Below the pieces are notes generated by a model. That model saw nothing but the letters and a program-made list of their open reading frames with translations, was not told where the DNA came from and made no database searches. From Flavobacteriales bacterium UBA2798 (GTDB lineage Bacteria; Bacteroidota; Bacteroidia; Flavobacteriales_D; UBA2798), in assembly GCA_002351955.1 (NCBI GenBank), contig DEHO01000044.1:10719-47870 (forward strand): DNA of 37,152 bases, given 5' to 3'. Both the position numbers and the translations under genes were made by a program. Shown here piece after piece: positions 9,569 through 17,718 of the stretch; position 1 is the stretch's first letter, and the number at the start of each line of letters is the position of its first letter.

Positions 9569-10426
9569 TTATTGTTTTCCAAGCGGGTATTTATCCTCAA
9601 GCTTTTTTCGAATGATCTCATTGTTGTAGAGCTCCCACATTTCATCCGTTCTTTTCCAGGAATTGACTTCAAGATGATGAAGAAAATCGCGAACAACACC
9701 TGCAACAACAGGGCCCCCGTTTTTTTGAAGGAATTCAAGAGCGGTTTTTGACTCTTCATAGAGCTCATTGGTTTCGTATTCGAATGAAGGAGTATTGTCC
9801 ATACCGAAGAAGATATAGGTTGTTACATCACTTAGTTCGGAAAGTACATAGTCTCTCATTAGAAAATCTCCATTTGCAATCAATTGTTCCGCTTCAATTG
9901 TTCGTTCTGAAAGTTCCATCGGACTAAATGCGAGACCGGCATCGTAGCTCAGTTTTTCAGGATACTTATCACGATACCTCAAAAAAGCTTTCATGTTTGG
10001 ACTGGCTTTTTTGTGCATGTTGCTGAACACATAGTTCCAGTTGATGCAATAAAACGGCATTCCTTCTTCACTATTTACTGCAATGCCAAAGGGCTCGAGT
10101 TTTTTCGATTCTTTTGCCACATCAAGTTCATAATCGCCGGAAATATCTAATGAATTGGAAACACGATTCAAGGCCTCAATGAGGTAATAGGAAATGGAAT
10201 CAGTTTGTGTTTCAGTGAGTGATTCAAGCAACTCTGGGTGCGACTTTAAACACTTGTCCGGATCTTCCAGTGCAGTTGAAGAAGCAAGACATTGAACGAG
10301 ACTCGCGTAGTCTTTCTTTTCATTGGTAAGTGAATCAGAAGTGCTATTCGATACCTGTGACTCTTGTCCGCACGAGAAGAGTACAATCATTGCTGTAATG
10401 ACAAGTGAAATGGAAAGGATGCGCAT
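9569..10426 (-). CDS. Lipoprotein of unknown function
   Basis: The 285-residue protein starts with a lipoprotein signal (MRILSISLVITAMIVLFSCG), with the lipobox Cys at residue 19. A Ser/Thr/Asn-rich linker follows, then a mainly helical, acidic domain. I recognise no family. The ATG at 10426 is preferred because it gives a clean lipobox; a longer frame would run into the stop of the upstream gene. It starts 10 bases after the AI-2E permease gene ends and is very likely in the same operon. Confidence 0.8.
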   Translation of the reverse strand: MRILSISLVITAMIVLFSCGQESQVSNSTSDSLTNEKKDYASLVQCLASSTALEDPDKCLKSHPELLESLTETQTDSISYYLIEALNRVSNSLDISGDYELDVAKESKKLEPFGIAVNSEEGMPFYCINWNYVFSNMHKKASPNMKAFLRYRDKYPEKLSYDAGLAFSPMELSERTIEAEQLIANGDFLMRDYVLSELSDVTTYIFFGMDNTPSFEYETNELYEESKTALEFLQKNGGPVVAGVVRDFLHHLEVNSWKRTDEMWELYNNEIIRKKLEDKYPLGKQ

Positions 10427-10436
10427 TGGGTATGAG

Positions 10437-11507
10437 TTAGTTTTTTTTCTTTTTTGAAACGATCGATTTTTCTTCAGCAAGATCTTCACCGATCAGGTAA
10501 GCAATCGCCTTCCATTCGGGTACATGATCGCAAATAATACGTGTAGTTGCCAGCATGGGAATAGCTAGGATCATCCCCGTAACACCCCATAGTGCGGAAC
10601 CCAGTAATAAACCAAATAATGTGGCAAGCGGATTAATTTTTGCGCTACCACCCGTTATAAATGGCGTAAGCAAATTGCCTTCCAATAGTTGAACGCTGTA
10701 GTAAATTGCAATTACAATTACTGGTATCCAAAAACTTTCACTTCCGGCCCATGAATAAAAAATGCAAATGATACCGGAACTAATAATTCCCACATAAGGA
10801 ACAATACTTAACAGTGCCGCTAACAATCCAAAGAAAACACCGTGTTTTATACCCAGAAGTGATAGTCCGCCTGCAATCACTATTCCAACAATCAACATCA
10901 CAGTAAGAATTCCAATAAAGTAATTTTTCATCATTACTTTAATATCATTCATAATACTGTTGCTTTGTTCCTGTTTTCGAACTGCAACCATTAAGAAAAA
11001 GCGTCGAATCCCGTCTTTGTAGAGCAAAAACATCATCATGTAAAACAGAGACAAGACCAGACTTAAAATTCCACCTGCAGTTTTAAAAAGTTGCGAAAAC
11101 AATTGTTCTTTATTTCCGCTTATGTCGCGCAGGGCATTCTTAATATAGCCTACCTGGTCATCATGCGTTATTCCGCTATAATTCTCAATAATATTACCCA
11201 GATCATCCAGCTTTCTTTCCATTCCGGGAAGTAGTTCCGGCAATTCCTGTCCAATATGTTTTACTTCAGTTGAGAATAAACTAATCAGAAAGGTCAAAAG
11301 AGATGCAGTAAGCAATACTGTCCCAGTCATTGCCACAAAACGCGGGAGTCGCCATTGCAGTAGTTTTCGGTATACCGGTAGTAGGATGAGCGATAGGAGT
11401 CCGCCAATGACAAGAGGCTTGAAAAGCGACTCAAAATAAATCAGTAAGAATCCTCCAATAATGATAACAATGAGTACGGCGGCGGTATTGATCCATTTCG
11501 AATTCAT
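10437..11507 (-). CDS. AI-2E family transporter (PerM/YdiK type permease)
   Basis: The 356-residue polytopic membrane protein has about seven or eight membrane segments: a pair near the N-terminus (TAAVLIVIIIGGFLLIYF), a soluble loop around 80-140, and a hydrophobic C-terminal half. The C-terminal half contains family-typical motifs such as NYFIGILTVMLIVGIV, LGIKHGVFFGLLAALLSIVP and NPLATLFGLLLGSALWG. Some relatives export autoinducer-2 and others are Na+/H+ antiporters, so the substrate is unknown. The ATG at 11507 lies 4 bases after a TATTTTG element (11512-11518). The downstream lipoprotein gene follows within 10 bases. Confidence 0.9.
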   Translation of the reverse strand: MNSKWINTAAVLIVIIIGGFLLIYFESLFKPLVIGGLLSLILLPVYRKLLQWRLPRFVAMTGTVLLTASLLTFLISLFSTEVKHIGQELPELLPGMERKLDDLGNIIENYSGITHDDQVGYIKNALRDISGNKEQLFSQLFKTAGGILSLVLSLFYMMMFLLYKDGIRRFFLMVAVRKQEQSNSIMNDIKVMMKNYFIGILTVMLIVGIVIAGGLSLLGIKHGVFFGLLAALLSIVPYVGIISSGIICIFYSWAGSESFWIPVIVIAIYYSVQLLEGNLLTPFITGGSAKINPLATLFGLLLGSALWGVTGMILAIPMLATTRIICDHVPEWKAIAYLIGEDLAEEKSIVSKKKKN

Positions 11508-11569
11508 ACTGCAAAATAGGATTTTTACCACAAATTGCAGATAAAGAATTAGGATTTGGTTGAAAGCAA

Positions 11570-11601
11570 AAAACCATCATCTTTTGTGAGACGATGGTTT
11601 T
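11570..11601 (-). terminator. Rho-independent terminator after the LamG/lectin gene
   Basis: AAAACCATC (11570-11578) pairs with GATGGTTTT (11593-11601) around a 14-base loop that can add two more pairs. Read on the minus strand, the stem ends in a run of T. It lies 19 bases beyond the lectin gene stop and separates it from the AI-2E gene. Confidence 0.8.
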
Positions 11602-11619
11602 CTGTAAGGGGTATTGAAA

Positions 11620-13113
11620 TTACTGGCGTATCAGACGACTAAAGTAAATGTTGTTGTTATCGTTGATCTGTACAATGTAAACACCGGAAACAAACGCAGC
11701 AACAGAAATCGCTTTATCAGGCGTTACAATTCCGGAATAAACCATTCTTCCGTCAGCACTATAGATATTGCATTCGGCAGAATTATACGAAGGGCCTGAA
11801 ATTCTGATTTCATCACTGGAGGGGTTAGGGAAAATCACGAAGGATGATTTATGGTATTCTGTAAGCCCATTGGTTGAATTGATTACAATCGTTGTTGAAG
11901 CGGAGCAACCCAGAGAATCCGTAATGCTAATTTCATACATACCCGGAGCAAGCGCGTTAAGGGTAATGGCTTCAGCGTAGGAAACCCTTGCTCTGTAGAA
12001 TTTGCCTGTCCCAAAGCAGGGATCGCCGAAAATTCCGTTATGGGTATTGATGGAGCCGGAATTTCGTCCAATGAGCGAATCTTCTGTTATACTTTGGGAA
12101 TTATCGGCATGACAATTTCCATAAAGCAGATCAGTACAGGTTCCCTGTGAGGCCCCGTAACTGGCAAAGTGTACACCGGTAAATACAGTTCCCGCAGCCG
12201 CAGTAAAGCTGGACGTTCCTCCTTCGAAGGAATACGCACAGACAGAGCTTGAATTCATTTGAATTACCGTTGATCCGTTTACGGAATAGTGGTAAGGAGC
12301 TAAACCTCCAAGCACATTAAACACAATACTTCCATCGTTGTTTGTTGCGTGATTGGTGGCGATAACGTCTACTGCAAAACCCGAACATTGGTTGGCTTCT
12401 GCATCGAATAGGGAGTCAACTTCTGATTGAGTCAGGACCCTGCTATAAATGCTAATATCATCCAAAGCGCCTTCAAAAAAACGATCGGGAGTTCCCGGAG
12501 TACCGTTGAGATCATTTAATTGACAACCAAGCGAGAGACTGGTGCTGCTGCTGGTATTGGCATAGGGAATAGCAAAATTCTGGTTGAGAATAAGTGCTCC
12601 GTTTATATATACTTTATGGTTGTTGCTATTGGTTTTATCATAACTGAAAACGATATGTTTCCATTCGCCGGAGGTAAAGGCAGTGTTGACATTTACTCCG
12701 GAATTATTGGTGGTGCGGATTGCAACTGTTGTTTGTGTTGTGTTCTGAAACACTCCGTATTGTTCGTTTGATGCACCCGCCCATTTTGCGACCATTGCCC
12801 GGAGTCCACCTGTTGTTGCATCAGGACGAGCCCAAAATGAAATCGTGATTTGGTCCATGATGTCGAGATTGAGATTGGAAGGCGACCCGATGTACATGTG
12901 GTCATTGATGCCATCGAAAAAATAGGCCATGTTGGCATTTCCGAAACGATCGGTTGTAGGAACAGCTCCCGAAGCAATGGCATCATTGTTCCCTTGCACA
13001 TCACGAAGATTACCATTGGTAAAGTTCCAGCGTGAAACCAAATCTGTTGTTACCTGAGATTTAGCACTAAAAATGCATAAGGAAAATGTGGTCAGTAGTA
13101 AAAGGTTTTTCAT
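11620..13113 (-). CDS. T9SS-exported LamG protein with embedded SUEL-type lectin domain
   Basis: The 497-residue probable surface adhesin has a signal peptide (1-20, MKNLLLLTTFSLCIFSAKSQ). A LamG/concanavalin-like jelly roll spans about 22-240 (ITISFWARPD, GEWKHIVFSYD, FEGALDDISIYSRVLT). A SprB/PKD-like beta domain begins at about 243 (GGLAPYHYSVNG) and resumes at about 385 (LAPGMYEISITDSLGC). Between these halves, residues 291-380 look like a SUEL/Gal_Lectin domain: GVHFASYG, GTC, GNCHA, then FGDPCFGTGKF. The C-terminus is a T9SS type A sorting domain (FVIFPNPSSDEI to the end). The ATG at 13113 fits the signal peptide. The operator repeats and -7 box upstream suggest control by the adjacent LytTR regulator. 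Sugar binding is inferred. Confidence 0.88.
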   Translation of the reverse strand: MKNLLLLTTFSLCIFSAKSQVTTDLVSRWNFTNGNLRDVQGNNDAIASGAVPTTDRFGNANMAYFFDGINDHMYIGSPSNLNLDIMDQITISFWARPDATTGGLRAMVAKWAGASNEQYGVFQNTTQTTVAIRTTNNSGVNVNTAFTSGEWKHIVFSYDKTNSNNHKVYINGALILNQNFAIPYANTSSSTSLSLGCQLNDLNGTPGTPDRFFEGALDDISIYSRVLTQSEVDSLFDAEANQCSGFAVDVIATNHATNNDGSIVFNVLGGLAPYHYSVNGSTVIQMNSSSVCAYSFEGGTSSFTAAAGTVFTGVHFASYGASQGTCTDLLYGNCHADNSQSITEDSLIGRNSGSINTHNGIFGDPCFGTGKFYRARVSYAEAITLNALAPGMYEISITDSLGCSASTTIVINSTNGLTEYHKSSFVIFPNPSSDEIRISGPSYNSAECNIYSADGRMVYSGIVTPDKAISVAAFVSGVYIVQINDNNNIYFSRLIRQ

Positions 13114-13129
13114 AAGCTTTGATTTTATG

Positions 13130-13137
13130 CAAATCAA
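13130..13137 (-). promoter_or_regulatory. -7 promoter element of the LamG/lectin gene
   Basis: The minus strand reads TTGATTTG, seven of eight matches to TAnnTTTG. It lies 16 bases before the ATG and 28 bases downstream of the repeat pair at 13166-13196. That spacing is the same as at the response-regulator promoter. Confidence 0.6.
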
Positions 13138-13165
13138 GAGCGAAAAGCCCAACAGATTATAGATG

Positions 13166-13196
13166 AGTTCATGAATTGCAGGTTTAAGTTCATGAA
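13166..13196. promoter_or_regulatory. LytTR-type operator (two 10-bp direct repeats) upstream of the lectin gene
   Basis: AGTTCATGAA occurs at 13166-13175 and again, identically, at 13187-13196, giving a 21-bp period (two helical turns). The second copy fits the published LytTR half-site pattern [TA][AC][CA]GTTN[AG][TG] fully (TAAGTTCAT), and the first fits at eight of nine positions. LytTR regulators bind such half-site pairs separated by 12-13 bp; here the gap between the 9-bp GTTCATGAA units is 12. The core TTCATGAA is itself palindromic. The LytTR gene lies directly next door. Confidence 0.75.
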
Positions 13197-13205
13197 CCGA
13201 AATGT

Positions 13206-13967
13206 TCACACAGATAATCGCATTTCTTTAAGTAAGGAGTCGAAATCAGTTTTTCTGTCGCGGGAAATCGCTACCGATTGTGCGTTATCCATTACAAGGT
13301 TGTTTTCTCCCCGATGGTATTTTTTGATGTAATTGATATTAATAAGGTAGGAACGATGTGGACGAAAAAAATGCATTCTTCCATTTAGAATATCTTCGAA
13401 GAATTTTAATTTTTTGCTCACAAGAATTTTTGATCCGTCGCGCAAATGCACATACGAATAGGCACCGTCAGCTTCTACCAGAACCAGATCTGCCACTTCC
13501 ACAAACAAGAGTCCGTCTGACATCGGTAGTGCTATTTTTCTGATCTCTTCACCATGAACCGTATCTTTTAGCAAATCCAACCGCTGCTTCAGTGCAACGC
13601 GTGATTGTCGGCTATGAATCTTGTCTATTGCATTTTTGAGGGAATCAATTTCTACAGGCTTTAACAGATAGTCGGTTGCGGACACTTCAAATGCGCGAAG
13701 TGCGTATTCACTATATGCTGTGACAAAGATGATATCGAAATCTATTTCCCTGAAAAAACCCATTAATTCGAATCCGTTGTATTCAGGCATTTCGATATCG
13801 AGAAAGATAAGATCGGGTTTATGTTTATTGATTGCCAATACTGCATCGGGCACATTACCGGCTTCCGCAAGAATTTCGACGTTGGGACAATAATCCTGGA
13901 GCAATACTTTTAAAGTATGCCGGGCTCTTTCCTCGTCATCAATTATTATTGCCCTGAGTGATTGCAC
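13206..13967 (-). CDS. LytTR-family response regulator
   Basis: The 253-residue two-component regulator has a receiver domain at about 4-120 with acidic pocket IIIDDEE, phospho-acceptor Asp57 (LIFLDIEMP) and conserved Lys103 (DYLLKPVE). The C-terminal LytTR DNA-binding domain spans about 145-250 (VLVEADGAYSYVHL, ILNGRMHFFRPHRSYLIN). The longest frame begins at a TTG (14006), but that TTG is the end of a perfect -7 box (TACATTTG, 14004-14011), so it should not be transcribed. The GTG at 13967, just before the receiver fold, is the likely start. Its partner is the propeller histidine kinase immediately upstream. Operator repeats in front of this gene suggest autoregulation. Confidence 0.93.
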   Translation of the reverse strand: MQSLRAIIIDDEERARHTLKVLLQDYCPNVEILAEAGNVPDAVLAINKHKPDLIFLDIEMPEYNGFELMGFFREIDFDIIFVTAYSEYALRAFEVSATDYLLKPVEIDSLKNAIDKIHSRQSRVALKQRLDLLKDTVHGEEIRKIALPMSDGLLFVEVADLVLVEADGAYSYVHLRDGSKILVSKKLKFFEDILNGRMHFFRPHRSYLININYIKKYHRGENNLVMDNAQSVAISRDRKTDFDSLLKEMRLSV

Positions 13968-14003
13968 AATTGGTTGTTTGGTGTGGGGAATTGAATGAGG
14001 ATG

Positions 14004-14011
14004 CAAATGTA
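14004..14011 (-). promoter_or_regulatory. -7 promoter element of the response-regulator gene
   Basis: The minus strand reads TACATTTG, a perfect TAnnTTTG match. It lies 28 bases downstream of the repeat pair at 14040-14070. It gives the regulator its own promoter in addition to any read-through from the kinase gene. Confidence 0.65.
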
Positions 14012-14039
14012 ATGTGAAGAAACGACAAGATCTGTAGTT

Positions 14040-14070
14040 GATTCATGAATCGGCAACTTGAGTTCATAAA
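14040..14070. promoter_or_regulatory. LytTR-type operator upstream of the response-regulator gene
   Basis: GATTCATGAA (14040-14049) and AGTTCATAAA (14061-14070) form an imperfect direct repeat with the same 21-bp period as the site at 13166-13196. The distal copy overlaps the stop codon of the kinase gene. The match in sequence, period and distance to the -7 box argues for the same binding protein at both places. Confidence 0.72.
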
Positions 14071-17021
14071 TCGTCAGTGATCGGAAAACGGATCTTAACT
14101 TTTGTGCCTGTGGACTCCCCATTTACCTCAAGGTCTTCAATTGCAACTGAATAGTTAAGACGTGTATATTCCTTCAGTAATTCAAGTCGTTTTTCAACAG
14201 CATCGCTCGCGAAGGATTGGTGTTTCCGGGTTTTAATTTCGGCAGAACGCTTTCTTCCAACACCATTATCAATTATTGTGCATTCAAGCTGATTACTGAG
14301 TGAAAATTGAATGGAAAGTGTTTTTGTTCCTTTTTTGTGCAACAGGCCATGTTTCATTGCGTTTTCTACATAGGGCTGCAATACCATTGGGGGAATGAAA
14401 ACTTCTCTCTGATTAATTCCGGAATCGACATTGATAGAGAAAGAAAAGCCATCACCAAACCGTAGTTTTTCAAGATCGAGGTACAGCTCGAGCATAGCAC
14501 ATTCCTCTTCGAGAGTGATCGATTCTTTTCCTGATGCATCGAGTACTTTTCGCATGAGTGAACTGAATCTTCCCAGGTATCGGTTTGAGTTTTGAAGATC
14601 CTGCGACAACATCAAATCCTGAATGGAGTTGAGTGCGTTATACATGAAGTGAGGATTCATTTGAGCTTTAAGCGCGGTTAACTGGGATGCTATTACTTTT
14701 TTCTCCAGCGTGTTTCTTTTTCTAATCAGTCGAATGCGGTATTGAAAGAAGAACACGACCAATACAATAGCGACAATGGAAACAATGAGGTAGAACCAGC
14801 CTTTTTGCCATAGCGGAGGAGATACAACTATGGGGACTTCAATATAATTTCCGGAAATTCCGCTTTCATTTAAAGCGCGAACCTGAAATGTATATTCCCC
14901 AGGAGGAAGTGATGAATAAATTGCGGTTGTGTTATTAAATAAGTTAGTGTTCCAACTGGTATCTAGCCCTTGCATTCGGTATTCGTATCGCAGTTTATTC
15001 CAACTTCCATAAGAGAGAGCAATAAAATGAAATTGAAGATTGGTAAAATCATAATTAAGTCGGATCCCGTTTTTTTGGGACTTTATCGTATCGTTTTCGC
15101 AAGTGATGAGTGTAAGTTTAACGTCGGGTGGCGTTGAGTTAACTGCAGAAATTTTGCGGGAGATGCGTTGCATGTATTTTGCAGTTCCTAAATAGAGATA
15201 GGATTTATTACCGGTAACGGATGTAATTTCTTTACTGCTTATTCCAATGTTTTTGCTTACGATTTCCAAATGATCTTTTTCCGGATCAAGGCGGTAAATT
15301 TTTTGATCTGTAATTATCCAAACGTCTATACTGTCAGCATATACCAATTTTATTGAATTGTAGTCTACAGAAGATTCAGGTTTTAACCGAGAGCGGACAA
15401 TCTTTTTATTCTTGATTTCAAGAAGTCCCATCGACTGTGTTCCAACCCAAATCGAACCCTTTCTTTCTGCGATGCAACTTACGTTTATGCTTTCATTTTC
15501 ATTGAGAATTTTTGTAAGTTTTCCCTGTGAATAAACAAACAACCCATCGTTCATAGCATAGTAAACATCACCCGATGAGCGATCAACTTCAACTTTCCAT
15601 CCTCCTGAATTTTTTATTGTTATAAAGTCTAGTCCTTTTTTCTCTTCAAGCTCATTAAGTGAAGCCTTATTAACGGAAATAGGTGTAATGATATAAAGTG
15701 TGTCCTGCCAAATACACATATCACGTATGTTGGAGAAATCCTTATCGTAAAAAGCTTTTCCATTGATCTTGTTGTATATGAATAACCGACCTCTTGAAAT
15801 GAGAATATTTTCTCCATATTCCTCAATGTCTTTCACTGTAATTCCAATAAATGCATTTACGCTTTCCGGTAAAATTACTTTGGGTAAAAACCAGTCTTCA
15901 TAATACAATTGAAATTGACCATTAAAATTCCCAATCGCCAGCAGGTCGTTCGATAACATTTTAAGGTGACAAATAGCATTGTTTTTAAGTGGACTGTTCA
16001 GTGTATCCATATAGATCACGTCAAGGTCAGGCGCCATTAATATTCCACGTTGTAAGGTGCTGAACCAATAGTTTCCTTCTTTATCATGCAGAACAGACGA
16101 CACTCTGGAATTGGTGTAGATCACCATACGTGGGGATGTAAATGCGCGAACATCAGGATAACAAATTGCGCCGAACGAAGATCCTATCCACAATTGATGG
16201 AGCCGATCCTCATAAAAGAAATAGTTTCGAATCTGAACGAGATTGTGGAGGTCAATAATGCGACGCATATTTATTTTTTTTGCATCGATCTCATACAAGT
16301 GCATCCAGGTACTTGGGTAGGTTTCCGACCGCAAAAGGTAAAGCATAGAATCTTTAACAAAAAAATCCCTTGCCTGACAATCCTGGTTGATTACAAAGGG
16401 TTCAGCAACAGAAATGAGTTCTCCGGTGCTTTCTCTGAAAAAATGTAAGCCTCGGTTGGGGAGGTCAAGCCAAAGTTTGTCATTGAAATATTTTACAGCA
16501 AGCCCATAGGAGAACGCATCATTCAACAAAGGTTGAGCATAAGAGGAGATTAGTTTTCCATTGAAATCGTATAATGTTATTGCAGAGCTTGAAATTTTCC
16601 AGAAGCCTCTTTTATCTCCGTGGGTGATCTGGTATTTGTTTGCTTCGTTGCTAAAATCACAGATCAATTCCAGTTTGTTCTTTTCAACTCTGAATAATTG
16701 TCCGCTGAAATTGTGGCACCATAGGCGGTTTTCGTGGTCAAAAACCAAACCTGAAATTCCTCTTGAGTTTTGTTTTGGATTGGAAAATGGGATAAAATTC
16801 AGCCCGTCATAGCGAAACAAACCGGCATCACAACCAATCCAAATATAACCTTCGTTGTCCTGCGTTACCCGGTAAACTTCATTGGAGGGTAATCCGTTTT
16901 CATCATTCAGGGTGTAAGCAAAAGGTTCTTGCGAAAAGACCCGTATTTGCATCAGAAACAGCATTTGAATGAAAAGGAGCCGGAATATAATTGGGGTTAC
17001 ATAGTTCATCCGAATAAGCAT
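14064..17021 (-). CDS. Two-component propeller sensor histidine kinase (LytS/YehU type core)
   Basis: The 985-residue protein has a signal or membrane anchor at the N-terminus. A large periplasmic region of two-component-regulator propeller repeats follows (NGLPSNEVYRVTQDNEGYIW, GSIWVGTQSMGLLEI and others, about 35-640). A Y_Y_Y domain lies near 650-730 (LRYEYRMQGLDTSWN, LPPGEYTFQVRALNESG) and one membrane helix near 740-760. The His_kinase core has His791 in QMNPHFMYNALNS, and the ATPase part has NAMKHG and DNGVG. This is the sensor layout of hybrid polysaccharide sensors, but it ends in a LytS-type core and signals to a separate LytTR regulator, encoded 96 bases downstream. The start at 17021 is kept; ATG at 17009 is possible. 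A TATTTTCG element ends 4 bases before the start. Confidence 0.93.
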   Translation of the reverse strand: MLIRMNYVTPIIFRLLFIQMLFLMQIRVFSQEPFAYTLNDENGLPSNEVYRVTQDNEGYIWIGCDAGLFRYDGLNFIPFSNPKQNSRGISGLVFDHENRLWCHNFSGQLFRVEKNKLELICDFSNEANKYQITHGDKRGFWKISSSAITLYDFNGKLISSYAQPLLNDAFSYGLAVKYFNDKLWLDLPNRGLHFFRESTGELISVAEPFVINQDCQARDFFVKDSMLYLLRSETYPSTWMHLYEIDAKKINMRRIIDLHNLVQIRNYFFYEDRLHQLWIGSSFGAICYPDVRAFTSPRMVIYTNSRVSSVLHDKEGNYWFSTLQRGILMAPDLDVIYMDTLNSPLKNNAICHLKMLSNDLLAIGNFNGQFQLYYEDWFLPKVILPESVNAFIGITVKDIEEYGENILISRGRLFIYNKINGKAFYDKDFSNIRDMCIWQDTLYIITPISVNKASLNELEEKKGLDFITIKNSGGWKVEVDRSSGDVYYAMNDGLFVYSQGKLTKILNENESINVSCIAERKGSIWVGTQSMGLLEIKNKKIVRSRLKPESSVDYNSIKLVYADSIDVWIITDQKIYRLDPEKDHLEIVSKNIGISSKEITSVTGNKSYLYLGTAKYMQRISRKISAVNSTPPDVKLTLITCENDTIKSQKNGIRLNYDFTNLQFHFIALSYGSWNKLRYEYRMQGLDTSWNTNLFNNTTAIYSSLPPGEYTFQVRALNESGISGNYIEVPIVVSPPLWQKGWFYLIVSIVAIVLVVFFFQYRIRLIRKRNTLEKKVIASQLTALKAQMNPHFMYNALNSIQDLMLSQDLQNSNRYLGRFSSLMRKVLDASGKESITLEEECAMLELYLDLEKLRFGDGFSFSINVDSGINQREVFIPPMVLQPYVENAMKHGLLHKKGTKTLSIQFSLSNQLECTIIDNGVGRKRSAEIKTRKHQSFASDAVEKRLELLKEYTRLNYSVAIEDLEVNGESTGTKVKIRFPITDDL

Positions 17022-17053
17022 GAAACGAAAATACTGAATAAAGCCATAAATTT

Positions 17054-17097
17054 ACGAGGGATTGTTTTTCTAATGAAACTCAAGGGGTATCCCTCGT
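17054..17097. repeat. 9-bp inverted repeat in a divergent promoter region
   Basis: ACGAGGGAT (17054-17062) and ATCCCTCGT (17089-17097) are perfect inverted copies 26 bases apart. They lie between the propeller kinase gene and the divergent 17130 operon. Each arm sits about 20 bases upstream of the respective -7 element, where a -33 element would be. This fits an operator acting on both promoters. Confidence 0.5.
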
Positions 17098-17117
17098 TTC
17101 TTCTCATTCCTATTTCC

Positions 17118-17125
17118 TATCTTTG
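17118..17125 (+). promoter_or_regulatory. -7 promoter element of the 17130 operon
   Basis: TATCTTTG is a perfect TAnnTTTG match, 4 bases before the GTG start at 17130. No good -33 TTG is seen. The position predicts a leaderless or nearly leaderless mRNA. Confidence 0.6.
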
Positions 17126-17129
17126 CAAG

Positions 17130-17690
17130 GTGTCGGTACTCTTATCTCTTACAGAAATTGCAAGCCAGTGTCCTTTGTACCTTAACTATGCAAAGGGCAT
17201 TGAAGAGGGGTCTTTCCTCTTTGAATGCGCAGATTTGATTCTGAACCGTTCTCAACTCATCTGTTTCAGAAACAAATTCCGTATTACAGAAGCAGAGTTA
17301 TTTGTTTTTCAGGAAGGTCATTGGGACCCCTTTACGCTGGGCGCTGAAGGAAAGAAAGCAGGTGATATGCAGAGCAAACCCGGACAATGGTTCCTTCATG
17401 GATCGGGGATTGAATACACATTTGGAGAACCCGGAAAATTCAGAGCGATTTTATTGAGAGGTATTGAGCCTGTGGAAGGCAAAGGAGAAAAAACAGAAAA
17501 CGCCTGGGACACCCGAGAACAATTACTACGGATGTGTAATGATGATCTTATACGCAACCTGCGGATGGAGCAAGCTTCATTCGCAAAACGAGACATTCAG
17601 TTTTCTGCGCGATTGAATTTGCAGCGAAAAATTGATCCCAAGTTTGCGGATTTACCTTATCGTTTTTCAGCAATACCATTAGTAGAGTAA
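17130..17690 (+). CDS. Conserved-looking cytosolic protein of unknown function
   Basis: The 186-residue protein, if begun at GTG 17130, has no signal peptide and no membrane segment. I do not recognise the family. It has a central beta-rich stretch (RITEAELFVFQEGHWDPFTL, GIEYTFGEPGKFRAILLRG) and a basic helical C-terminus. The frame is open 67 codons further upstream, but that part overlaps the divergent kinase gene and lies before the -7 box, so it is excluded. There is no in-frame ATG until well inside the protein. It probably leads an operon with the AHSA1 gene (28 bases on) and the esterase gene. Confidence 0.68.
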   Translation: MSVLLSLTEIASQCPLYLNYAKGIEEGSFLFECADLILNRSQLICFRNKFRITEAELFVFQEGHWDPFTLGAEGKKAGDMQSKPGQWFLHGSGIEYTFGEPGKFRAILLRGIEPVEGKGEKTENAWDTREQLLRMCNDDLIRNLRMEQASFAKRDIQFSARLNLQRKIDPKFADLPYRFSAIPLVE

Positions 17691-17718
17691 AAATTAGTTT
17701 ACAGATAAAATTAGAGAT

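Noticed and set aside
9569..10489. Longer start for the lipoprotein, overlapping the AI-2E gene
   Set aside because: The longer form would place 21 basic residues before the lipoprotein signal and destroy it; the ATG at 10426 gives a proper lipobox.
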